24,193 nucleotides of DNA, from the NCBI GenBank assembly GCA_002418185.1, contig DIDN01000092.1:1-24193 (forward strand), read 5' to 3'. Below, in pieces: positions 1 to 6,588 of the stretch (its first letter is position 1; every line of letters begins with the position of its first letter). The translations under genes were made by a program, and so were the position numbers. The stretch is from Deltaproteobacteria bacterium UBA5799. Lineage in GTDB: Bacteria > Desulfobacterota > GWC2-55-46. The notes below the pieces were generated by a model. The model did no database searches. It had not been told where the DNA came from and worked only from the letters and a program-made list of their open reading frames with translations.

Positions 1-269
1 CAGGGCTCTATTACCGCGAGCGTCTCTCCTTCGGGTGCAAGCGCCCCGGCCTCAAGCCCTATCCGCCTGAGATGCCCTGAAACCGGTGCAGAGACGACAA
101 ACCTGTCGGTAACGATCGCCCTGCCCTCTTCGCTCACCGTAACCGACATGGGCCCGCGCTCGGCCTTTGCCGTCTCGACCGGTACCGGCCCGGGCATGAG
201 CCCGTAAACTACGGCCAGGACGACGATGATTATTCCGGCCGCTATCAATATCTTTTTTTTCGAATCCAT
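1..269 (-). CDS. HlyD-family periplasmic adaptor of an ABC exporter (partial, N-terminal part only)
   Basis: Only the first 89 codons are present; the gene runs off the left edge. The protein begins MDSKKK, followed by one hydrophobic segment at about residues 7-24 that would act as an inner-membrane anchor. Next comes a short beta-rich stretch ending in a pattern (APVSGHLRRIGLEAGA, about residues 60-75) typical of the lipoyl-like half-hairpin of membrane fusion proteins. Such adaptors link an inner-membrane ABC permease to an outer-membrane channel or act in lipid or drug export. The ATG lies 3 bp after the permease stop codon, so the two are very probably co-transcribed and translationally linked. 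The substrate cannot be told. Family assignment rests on the hairpin pattern plus context. Confidence 0.8.
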   Translation of the reverse strand, partial: MDSKKKILIAAGIIIVVLAVVYGLMPGPVPVETAKAERGPMSVTVSEEGRAIVTDRFVVSAPVSGHLRRIGLEAGALAPEGETLAVIEP

Positions 270-272
270 TCG

Positions 273-2636
273 CTATTCCCTTGCCTTCAGGACCTCGACC
301 AGGTCAAGCCTGTCGAGCCTCCTTCTCACTATGAGGCCCGAGACCGCGGCGGAACCCAGGACCACGGCAGCGGACATCGAATACGTAGAAAGCTCTATTA
401 CAACCGGGAGCCGGAAAAGCTCCGAGCCGAGCTCGGTCGCCAGGTACGCCGCTATCCCGCTACCGAAGAGAAACCCCAGCGGCACCGAGGCGAGCGTAAG
501 GACCGCAAGCTCGCCGAGGAGTATATAGGATATCTCCCCCCTGGTATACCCCAAAACACGGAGGCTCGCAAGCTCCCTGCTCCTTTCCGACAACGCGATG
601 CGGGCGGTATTGTAGACGACGCCGAAGGCTATCGTGGCCGCAAGGAGCGTTGCGATAAAGGTGAAAAAGAGGAGGAACTCCGCCTGCGTCTCGTAGAAGC
701 TCCTTATCTCGTCGGTCCTAACCGCCGTGCCGGCGACCTTCGGCATATCCGAGAGCTCGTCGTATATCTCCGGTAAAAGCCCCCGGTCTATCACGAGGTT
801 TGCCCCGGTGACCGCCCTCCCCTCGCCAGCGAGCCTGTTGAGTTCGGCTATGTCCATGTAAGCCGCCACCCCTATATATTGCTTGACGAGCATCGCCACC
901 GGCACCTCGACAACCGGCTTTGCGCCCTCGAGCACCTCTATTGTCACGACGTCGCCGGGCCCGGCCCCCAGGATGCTTCCCAGGTAGTCGGTAAGCACGA
1001 GCCCTTGCGGCGGGACCCTTACCGGGTCGAGTTCCACGTCGAGGAGGTCCTGCAGGCGGTTTTCAGGGGACACACCCTGGACCGGGGTCCTGAAGCTCCT
1101 GTGCTTGAACCTTAGCCTTGCGGGGACGGACCTCGCCGGCTCGGCCCTGTATATCCCCTCCACCCCTTCGAGGTCGTAAAGCGCTTGCCATGAGACCGGG
1201 CCCGTGAAAGTGACCCTCATGTCTTCTCTCTGCGCGAGCCTGAACTGCACGTTTATGAGGTAGTCCACGGCGTCGCCGAAAAAGATGCCCGCAATGAGTA
1301 TCGCCCCTGCAAGCGAGATGCCGATTACGGAAAGGAGGGACTTCACCGGACGCCTTTCTATGTTCCTGAATATCATCCTCGAGGGCTGCGAGAGCACGCG
1401 GCCGAACCCGAGCCTGTCGAGTAGCGTCTGCCTGTACCTTGACGGCGGCTCGGGGCGCAAGGCCTCTGCCGGAGGCAGGGCCGCCGCCCTCGATACCGCG
1501 AATATCGTCCCGGCAAGTGCGGCCAGGCCCGTTACGGCAGAGGCGATAAGGACCACCCGGGGCTCAAGCTCGTAAAGAAGGTAGGGAAACCTGTAGAACC
1601 CCATGTAAAGACCTGAAAGCCTTGCCCCGAGCCAGGCCCCGAGCACGACCCCGACCGCTATGCCGATGAAGGCGACAAGGGAAATGAGCTTAACGTAATG
1701 GAGGCCTATAGCGAGGTTGCCGTACCCGAAGGCCTTGAGCGCGGCTATCTGCTCGCGCTGCGTGCTCACGGTCCGGCTTATGACGACGTTGAGGAGGAAC
1801 GCGGCCACACCTATGAATATGGCCGGGAATATGGTCGCGCTCCTTTCGAGCTGCTTGAATTCCTCGGTCAGGTACCTGTGCGAGACCTGGTCCTCCCGCG
1901 TGGTAGCGCCGAGCGCGCCGTACCTTGCGAGCAGTTCATCGAGCCTCGTAATCACCCGGGAAGGGTCCGCACCGGAAGAAAGCGAGGCGACGACGTTGTT
2001 GAACGCGCCGTCCATGTCATAGGCCGCCTCGACCGCGTCCCGCGTCATCCAGACTATCGCGTACCGTTTGTAATCCGGGCTCAATGCCCCGGGCCTTACC
2101 TGAAGGATGAACTCGGGCGAGAGCGCGATGCCGGCAATCCGGATCTCCTTCATCCGGCCTTCGATTATGGCCGTTATCGCGTCCCCGACCCGCAGGCCGT
2201 GCGCCTCGGCGAACGCCTCGCTAAGGACCGCCTCGTCCGTCTTCTCCGGGTCAGGGAGCCTGCCCTGGCGGAGGTGGAGCCTGTTAAGGCGTGCGGGCCT
2301 GTCCGTTGGCAGGGATACCAGCATGGCCGAAACCGGCTCGCCGAAGCCGCTTACTTCGAGCCTTACGTCTGCAACGACCCTGGTCTCGACCTGCTCGACC
2401 CCCGGGATATCCTCTATCCGCTCCTTCAGGCCCTCTGGCGCGCGCTTGAGGCTCGCGAAGACCTCGGCAAAGGCGTACTCCCTGTAAAACGAGTCCCTCA
2501 TGAGCTTCAAGGAGTCCATCGTGCTCACGAGGAGGACGAACGTCGCGACCCCGCTCGCGATCACAAGAGCAATGGCAAACGCCTGCCCCCTCATGGTCCA
2601 GAGGTCCCTTATGAGTTTTTTATCGAGCGCCTTCAT
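273..2636 (-). CDS. ABC transporter permease with two FtsX-like domains
   Basis: A 787-residue inner-membrane protein. Hydrophobic segments are visible at about residues 18-40, 267-289, 317-340, 360-382, 433-454, 654-676, 704-732 and 752-770. This is the 1+3, 1+3 layout of a duplicated FtsX/MacB-type permease with two large extracytoplasmic domains (about 41-265 and 455-650). Each half carries the family's cytoplasmic coupling segment: REQIAALKAFGYG near 294 and SRELASLRVLGYT near 686. The start codon lies 1 bp after the ATPase stop and the stop is 3 bp before the adaptor start, so the three form one transport unit. Proteins of this type usually do mechanotransmission or lipid and lipoprotein extraction rather than classic import. 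The substrate is unknown. Confidence 0.9.
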   Translation of the reverse strand: MKALDKKLIRDLWTMRGQAFAIALVIASGVATFVLLVSTMDSLKLMRDSFYREYAFAEVFASLKRAPEGLKERIEDIPGVEQVETRVVADVRLEVSGFGEPVSAMLVSLPTDRPARLNRLHLRQGRLPDPEKTDEAVLSEAFAEAHGLRVGDAITAIIEGRMKEIRIAGIALSPEFILQVRPGALSPDYKRYAIVWMTRDAVEAAYDMDGAFNNVVASLSSGADPSRVITRLDELLARYGALGATTREDQVSHRYLTEEFKQLERSATIFPAIFIGVAAFLLNVVISRTVSTQREQIAALKAFGYGNLAIGLHYVKLISLVAFIGIAVGVVLGAWLGARLSGLYMGFYRFPYLLYELEPRVVLIASAVTGLAALAGTIFAVSRAAALPPAEALRPEPPSRYRQTLLDRLGFGRVLSQPSRMIFRNIERRPVKSLLSVIGISLAGAILIAGIFFGDAVDYLINVQFRLAQREDMRVTFTGPVSWQALYDLEGVEGIYRAEPARSVPARLRFKHRSFRTPVQGVSPENRLQDLLDVELDPVRVPPQGLVLTDYLGSILGAGPGDVVTIEVLEGAKPVVEVPVAMLVKQYIGVAAYMDIAELNRLAGEGRAVTGANLVIDRGLLPEIYDELSDMPKVAGTAVRTDEIRSFYETQAEFLLFFTFIATLLAATIAFGVVYNTARIALSERSRELASLRVLGYTRGEISYILLGELAVLTLASVPLGFLFGSGIAAYLATELGSELFRLPVVIELSTYSMSAAVVLGSAAVSGLIVRRRLDRLDLVEVLKARE

Positions 2637-2637
2637 G

Positions 2638-3348
2638 CTACCAATGCAGCTCTCTCGGGGTTTTTTTTACAGGATTTGAGATGACCTCCGAGATGTGGCC
2701 GTTACTCAAGTGGACGACACGGTCGGCCATGCCCGCGATGTCGGAGTTGTGCGTTATGACGGCGGTCGTGGTGCCGAGCTCCCTGTTTATCCTGTCGATT
2801 GCCTCGAGCACGACGATGCCGGTCTCGGAATCGAGCGCGCCGGTCGGCTCGTCGCAGAGGAGCACGTCGGGGTTTTTCGAGATGGCGCGGGCTATGGCGA
2901 CGCGCTGCTGTTCGCCCCCGGAAAGCTGGGCCGGGAAGTGGTCGAGCCTCTCTGAGAGGCCCACTATGGAGAGCGCGTCCTCAGGGCGCATGGGTTTCGC
3001 CGCTATCTCGGTGACCACGGCGACGTTCTCCTTCGCGGTGAGGCTCGGAATGAGGTTGTAGAACTGGAAGACGAAGCCGACGTGAAAGCGTCGGTACTCG
3101 GTAAGCTCGGCCTCGCCTGCCCTCGTAAGCTCCCTTTCCCTGTAAACGACCCTGCCGCCTGTTGCCACGTCCAGGCCGCCCATTATGTTCAGGAGCGTGG
3201 ATTTGCCGCTCCCAGAGGGACCGAGGAGCACAATGAGCTCGCCGGACCATAGCTCGAGGTCCACGCCCCTGAGAGCGTGCACCTCCACCTCGCCCATCCG
3301 GTAGACCTTCGTGAGGCCCTGTATGCTGAAGACCAGGTCCCTTTGCAT
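2638..3348 (-). CDS. ABC transporter ATP-binding protein (LolD/MacB type)
   Basis: A 236-residue ATPase that powers the adjacent FtsX-type permease. All motifs are intact: Walker A GPSGSGKST (43-51), Q-loop around FVFQFYNLIPS (92-102), signature LSGGEQQ (132-138), Walker B DVLLCDEP (151-158) and H-loop His210. Length and motif spacing fit the LolD/MacB/FtsE group. An ATG six codons upstream (3366) is in frame but lacks a ribosome-binding site. The ATG at 3348 follows GGAGGAGCG and starts MQRDLVFSIQ, so I prefer it. The stop codon is 1 bp from the permease start. The first gene of the visible operon, it has a candidate promoter just upstream. Confidence 0.93.
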   Translation of the reverse strand: MQRDLVFSIQGLTKVYRMGEVEVHALRGVDLELWSGELIVLLGPSGSGKSTLLNIMGGLDVATGGRVVYRERELTRAGEAELTEYRRFHVGFVFQFYNLIPSLTAKENVAVVTEIAAKPMRPEDALSIVGLSERLDHFPAQLSGGEQQRVAIARAISKNPDVLLCDEPTGALDSETGIVVLEAIDRINRELGTTTAVITHNSDIAGMADRVVHLSNGHISEVISNPVKKTPRELHW

Positions 3349-3386
3349 CGCTCCTCCGGTAACCATGGAAATGCACTGAATGGGAG

Positions 3387-3415
3387 ATTATAAACGGATA
3401 CTGAATACAATGGAA
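3387..3415 (-). promoter_or_regulatory. Candidate sigma-70-like promoter for the ABC export operon
   Basis: On the minus strand a perfect TATAAT (3387-3392) lies about 38 bases upstream of the preferred ATPase start. Seventeen bases further upstream is only a poor -35 match (TTCCAT, 3410-3415). The 120-bp gap between the regulator stop (3469) and the ATPase start holds no other obvious signal and no strong hairpin. The call rests on one good hexamer. Confidence 0.4.
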
Positions 3416-3468
3416 GTCTAACCTTGGAAAAGAGTCGGATAATGGGAAGGCGTTATGGAACGAACCTA

Positions 3469-3852
3469 TTACAGACGAGAGTAAGTCTCCTCTACCGCCG
3501 ACTTGACCGCACCGGCGGAGAGCCGGTTACCGCGTCGGAAAACGACCAGCATCATGCCGACATAGACGAGCTCTTCGGGGCTGAGGGGCAGGCACCCGGA
3601 CAGGTATTCCTGAACTTCCAGGCGCGGGACTGGCCGGGCGCCTCCGGCAGGGAAACCCTTGCCTCTGACGAGCCAGTCAAGGGAGACCTCGAACTTTTCG
3701 GAAAACTTCATTATCAAGTAAGCCGGGACTGCGCCCCTTTTGCGGTAGTTGGAAATGGCCTGCGGGCTAACCCCGAGCGCCCCGGCCAGACCGGCGCTGG
3801 TCCTGAGGCCGGAAGCCTGCATCATCCGGCAGAGTACGTTATTACCTGACAT
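3469..3852 (-). CDS. CI-type phage-repressor-like HTH protein (short)
   Basis: A 127-residue protein whose first ~65 residues match the bacteriophage CI-repressor HTH type. They show a helix-turn-helix (TSAGLAGALGVSPQAISNYRKRG, about 18-40) and then the diagnostic end of the domain, VSLDWLVRGKG (56-66). The remaining ~60 residues contain no S24 peptidase domain and no other motif I recognise, so this is a DNA binder without a self-cleavage module. It may oligomerise through the C-terminal helices. It is transcribed divergently from the HTH-S24 gene at 3964, an arrangement like a CI/Cro switch, and sits 120 bp upstream of the ABC operon in the same direction, so it could control either. An overlapping plus-strand reading frame here is not convincing. 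Confidence 0.8.
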   Translation of the reverse strand: MSGNNVLCRMMQASGLRTSAGLAGALGVSPQAISNYRKRGAVPAYLIMKFSEKFEVSLDWLVRGKGFPAGGARPVPRLEVQEYLSGCLPLSPEELVYVGMMLVVFRRGNRLSAGAVKSAVEETYSRL

Positions 3853-3963
3853 TACGGCACCCGTGTTAAACGCAGTTGACCTGTATACGAAAAAATGGTA
3901 TAAAATTCACGATTTTTACGTAATTTACCATTTTGCGTAAATAATGTCAACGGGATTTTTAAT
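3853..3963. promoter_or_regulatory. Divergent promoter/operator region between two repressor-like genes
   Basis: A 111-bp AT-rich spacer between the two divergent regulators. Three symmetrical signals are visible. One is the perfect palindrome TTACGTAA (3916-3923). The second is a near copy, TTGCGTAA (3933-3940), 17 bp further on. The third is a wider inverted repeat, AAAATGGTA (3892-3900) with TACCATTTT (3926-3934), spaced by 25 bp. An AATAAT hexamer (3940-3945) could be the -10 of the rightward gene and would overlap the second site. This is what an autoregulated switch region would look like; binding itself is inference. Confidence 0.55.
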
Positions 3964-4644
3964 TTGGACGGACAAAAAACAACTCTTGGTGAGAGGATTC
4001 GGCAGGTCCGGGAAGGGCTTTTGAAGCTCAATCAGGCCGAATTCGCCGGTAAACTTGGCTTTTCCAGGCTTGCCACCATAAGCGATTACGAGACCGACAA
4101 GCGCGCCCCCGACATTGCGACTCTGCGTAAAATCTCTTACATGGGGAGCGTGAGCCTCGACTGGCTCCTTACAGGCCAGGGGCGCGTCTCGCTCCTTGAG
4201 GCCGGAGGCGCAGGTTCGGCAAAAGACGGCTCCACCGCATACGGCGGAGGCGATTTCGTGAGCGTGAACCTGTACGACCCTGCAACGGCAGGCCCTCCAG
4301 GGGAGTTCCCGGCATCCGACCCCATCGGCTCAATCATGGTCCCCGCAGCCGACTGCGCCAGGGGCACTGCGGCTATAAGAGTGCCTGGAGACGGCATGAG
4401 GCCGTGCATAATGGACGGCGCCATAGCCGGCATACATGCCGGGGATAAACGGGTCGTAAGCGGCGGGCTCTACGCCGTGTGGCTGAACTTCGAAGGGATA
4501 ACCGTGAAAAGGCTTTTCGCATATCCGGACAGGATAGTCCTCAAGCCGGACAACCCCGCCTTCCCTGAAACGGCCGTCTACAATGCAAGCCGGAGCGAGG
4601 AGTTCATAATAGGCAGGGTCGCATGGGTTTACCAGAAGTATTGA
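3964..4644 (+). CDS. HTH-S24 (LexA/CI-like) transcriptional regulator, catalytic Ser replaced by Gly
   Basis: A 226-residue regulator with an N-terminal HTH of the CI/XRE type (about 8-72, ending SLDWLLTGQG), a Gly/Ala/Ser-rich linker (about 78-98) and a C-terminal S24 peptidase-like domain (about 115-222). In LexA and CI this fold self-cleaves using Ser in G-D-S-M and a Lys about 37 residues later. Here the first motif reads G-D-G-M (142-145, codon GGC), while Lys182 in ITVKRLF is kept. The protein probably folds and dimerises like LexA but should not self-cleave. No ATG lies upstream in frame before the HTH; the TTG at 3964 with GGGA eight bases upstream is the best start. It is the only plus-strand gene, convergent with the glycan operon and divergent from the CI-like gene. 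Confidence 0.85.
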   Translation: MDGQKTTLGERIRQVREGLLKLNQAEFAGKLGFSRLATISDYETDKRAPDIATLRKISYMGSVSLDWLLTGQGRVSLLEAGGAGSAKDGSTAYGGGDFVSVNLYDPATAGPPGEFPASDPIGSIMVPAADCARGTAAIRVPGDGMRPCIMDGAIAGIHAGDKRVVSGGLYAVWLNFEGITVKRLFAYPDRIVLKPDNPAFPETAVYNASRSEEFIIGRVAWVYQKY

Positions 4645-4689
4645 CGGCAACGGACAGGCCCGCAAGCGTACTCTGGCGCTTTGGTCCGC

Positions 4690-5439
4690 TCAACGGGCGC
4701 TCTTGTCCGGGCCGCGCGAGCGTGCAGACGTACCGGGCCGTAAACGAAATACGATAGTCTGTAAAAAGGACCTGCAGGCCGACTTGAAGAGCTTGAGCCT
4801 GTTAAGGGAGCCCTCCCCGGTAGACCTGAACCTGTAAGTCACGGGCATTTCGAATATCCTGAGCCTTTTAAGGCAGGCCATGCCCGTAAGGATGACATTG
4901 GGCGCGAAGGTGTCGGCCGGCATGTCGTGGAAAGAGCTCCTTAAGGCGCTGGACCGCATGAGCCGGTACGGCACGTTGACGTCGTGCACTCCATTGCCGT
5001 AGACCGACCAGACTACGACCCGCGAGACGAAGCTCACGATCCGCCTTGCAAGGGGCTGGACGTAATCCACCCTGCGCCCGCAAAGGAAGTCAAAATCCAT
5101 CCTCCTTGCCCACAGTTCCCTGAAGGGGCCCGGGGCCATCTCGTCGTCTGAATCGACCTGGAAAAGCCATTCAGCGCCACAGTTCTCGCGGTAGCCCTGC
5201 AATATCGTCGGGCCGTGGCCCGTATTGGGCTTCTCATGCAGTATGACCCTGTCATGCTTCAAGGCGCGCAGCCGGACGACATCGGAGGTGCCGTCCCTGG
5301 AGCCGTCGTTATAGACGTGGATCCGGTAATCCACGCCGAGGCTGTCCAGCGTTCCAAGCCAATCGTCAACCACCTTGCCGATGATGTCCTGCTCGTTGTA
5401 TACGGGTACTATTACCGCCAGCTCCGGGGACGCGGACAT
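4690..5439 (-). CDS. GT2 family glycosyltransferase, DPM1/GtrB-like
   Basis: A 249-residue family 2 glycosyltransferase, GT-A fold. It opens with ELAVIVPVYNE (6-16), followed by the nucleotide-binding VYNDGSRDGT (42-51) and the metal-binding DSDDE (96-100). The pattern resembles polyprenyl-phosphate sugar transferases such as DPM1/GtrB. It lacks the C-terminal transmembrane pair of GtrB-type enzymes, so it would be cytoplasmic or membrane-associated through the basic C-terminus (about 215-249). It is the last gene of the glycan operon, starting 3 bp after the glf stop. It could make a lipid-linked sugar donor for the membrane protein at 6578, or transfer a sugar directly. The acceptor and donor are unknown. 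Confidence 0.85.
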   Translation of the reverse strand: MSASPELAVIVPVYNEQDIIGKVVDDWLGTLDSLGVDYRIHVYNDGSRDGTSDVVRLRALKHDRVILHEKPNTGHGPTILQGYRENCGAEWLFQVDSDDEMAPGPFRELWARRMDFDFLCGRRVDYVQPLARRIVSFVSRVVVWSVYGNGVHDVNVPYRLMRSSALRSSFHDMPADTFAPNVILTGMACLKRLRIFEMPVTYRFRSTGEGSLNRLKLFKSACRSFLQTIVFRLRPGTSARSRGPDKSAR

Positions 5440-5442
5440 GTC

Positions 5443-6588
5443 TCAATACCTTCTGTTCTTTATTTTGGTTTCGTATGTGGAAAGGGCGTTGTCAATGGCC
5501 TGGTCCATATCGAGGTATTTGTAGCTGCCGAGCCTTCCGCCGAAAACGGTATTCCCGGCCTTCTCAACGCAGGCTGAATACATCTTCAGCATCTCCCTGT
5601 CCCTTACCGCGTTCACAGGATAATATGGGTCGCTTCCGCCGGAGCCGTTTCTGGAGTATTCCCGGAATATCACGGTCTCCGCATCCGGGTACCGGCGCTC
5701 GGGGTGGAGGTGCCTGAACTCGTGTATGCGCGTATACGGCACCGAAGCCTCGGCGTAGTTCATCACCGAGGTGCCCTGGAAGTCCTTCACGCGGAAGGCT
5801 TCCCGCTCGAACTCGAGAGTCCTCCAGCCCAGGTTTCCGAACCTGTAATCGAAAAAGCGGTCGAGCGGGCCGGTGTATATGGTCAGGCAGTCCTCCGGGA
5901 CCATGTGGCGGATTTCGAAATAATCGGTATCCAGGAGGACATCTATCTTCTCATGCCCGAGGATGTTCCTGAAGATCTCTCCGTAGCCGTCTACGGGTAT
6001 GCCCTGCCACGGGTCGTCGAAGTACTCGTCCCTGTAATTGAACCTCACCGGGAGCCTGGTGATGATCGACGCCGGCAGTTCCCTCGGGTCGGCTTCCCAT
6101 TGCTTTATCGTATACCCCCTTATGAACGCTTCATAAAGGGGCCTGCCGATCATCGAGACAGCCTTCTCTTCGAGGCTGGACGGGTCCTTTATATTCTCTT
6201 TCCAGGCTTCGGCCCGGAGGAACTCCTCCGCCTCGGACGGGCCCTTGTCGAACCCGTAATAGGAGTTGATGGTCGAGAGGTTTATCGGCATCTGGTAGAC
6301 CCTGCCCCCATAGCGGCTGAGGACCTTATGGCGGTAGTGGTTCAGCCCGCCGAAACGGTTCAGGTATTCCCATACCCTCCTGTTCGATGTATGGAATATG
6401 TGCGTGCCGTACACATGGCACTCTATCCCGGTCTCCGGGTCGGCTGCAGAGAAGCTGTTGCCGCCGATGTGCTTCCGCTTCTCGACTACGAGCACGCGCT
6501 CTTTTCTGTCCTCGGCTATGCGCTCGGCCATGACGGAACCGAAAAAACCCGAGCCGACGACGAGGTACCTGAGGTCCTTAAGGTCCAT
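5443..6588 (-). CDS. glf: UDP-galactopyranose mutase
   Basis: A 381-residue flavoenzyme that interconverts UDP-galactopyranose and UDP-galactofuranose in the cytoplasm, supplying Galf for surface glycans. The FAD-binding Rossmann motif VVGSGFFGS (10-18) and the RKHIGGNSF segment (38-46) are clear. So are the family blocks HVYGTHIFHT (58-67), IKQWEADPRELP, LPVRFNYRDEYF and KYLDMDQAI. Length is normal for bacterial Glf. A near-perfect Shine-Dalgarno AAGGAGG lies 6 bases upstream of the ATG. The start overlaps the end of the membrane-protein gene by 11 bp, which suggests coupled translation. Its presence implies that at least one glycosyltransferase nearby transfers Galf. Confidence 0.97.
   Translation of the reverse strand: MDLKDLRYLVVGSGFFGSVMAERIAEDRKERVLVVEKRKHIGGNSFSAADPETGIECHVYGTHIFHTSNRRVWEYLNRFGGLNHYRHKVLSRYGGRVYQMPINLSTINSYYGFDKGPSEAEEFLRAEAWKENIKDPSSLEEKAVSMIGRPLYEAFIRGYTIKQWEADPRELPASIITRLPVRFNYRDEYFDDPWQGIPVDGYGEIFRNILGHEKIDVLLDTDYFEIRHMVPEDCLTIYTGPLDRFFDYRFGNLGWRTLEFEREAFRVKDFQGTSVMNYAEASVPYTRIHEFRHLHPERRYPDAETVIFREYSRNGSGGSDPYYPVNAVRDREMLKMYSACVEKAGNTVFGGRLGSYKYLDMDQAIDNALSTYETKIKNRRY

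Noticed and set aside
253..260. Homopolymer tracts (T8 at 253-260, also 2661-2668 and 16581-16588) as phase-variation sites
   Set aside because: They encode ordinary Lys codons or lie in AT-rich coding DNA, and nothing shows length variation.
1698..2684. 328-codon plus-strand reading frame opposite the ABC permease
   Set aside because: It lies antisense to a permease with clear FtsX motifs and membrane segments. The translation is rich in Arg, Glu and Pro with no motif, as expected for a mirror frame in GC-rich DNA.
3424..3849. 141-codon plus-strand frame opposite the CI-like regulator
   Set aside because: The minus-strand frame has a clear CI-type HTH and a proper divergent context; the plus frame has neither motif nor ribosome-binding site.
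3469..4644. Prophage or integrative element
   Set aside because: Two repressor-like genes are present, but no integrase, structural gene, att-like repeat or tRNA is seen near them.
4645..4710. Possible terminator hairpin between the convergent S24 and GT2 genes (CGGACA 4651-4656 with TGTCCG 4704-4709)
   Set aside because: The arms are short, the loop is nearly 50 bases and no T-run follows; part of it lies inside the GT2 coding region.
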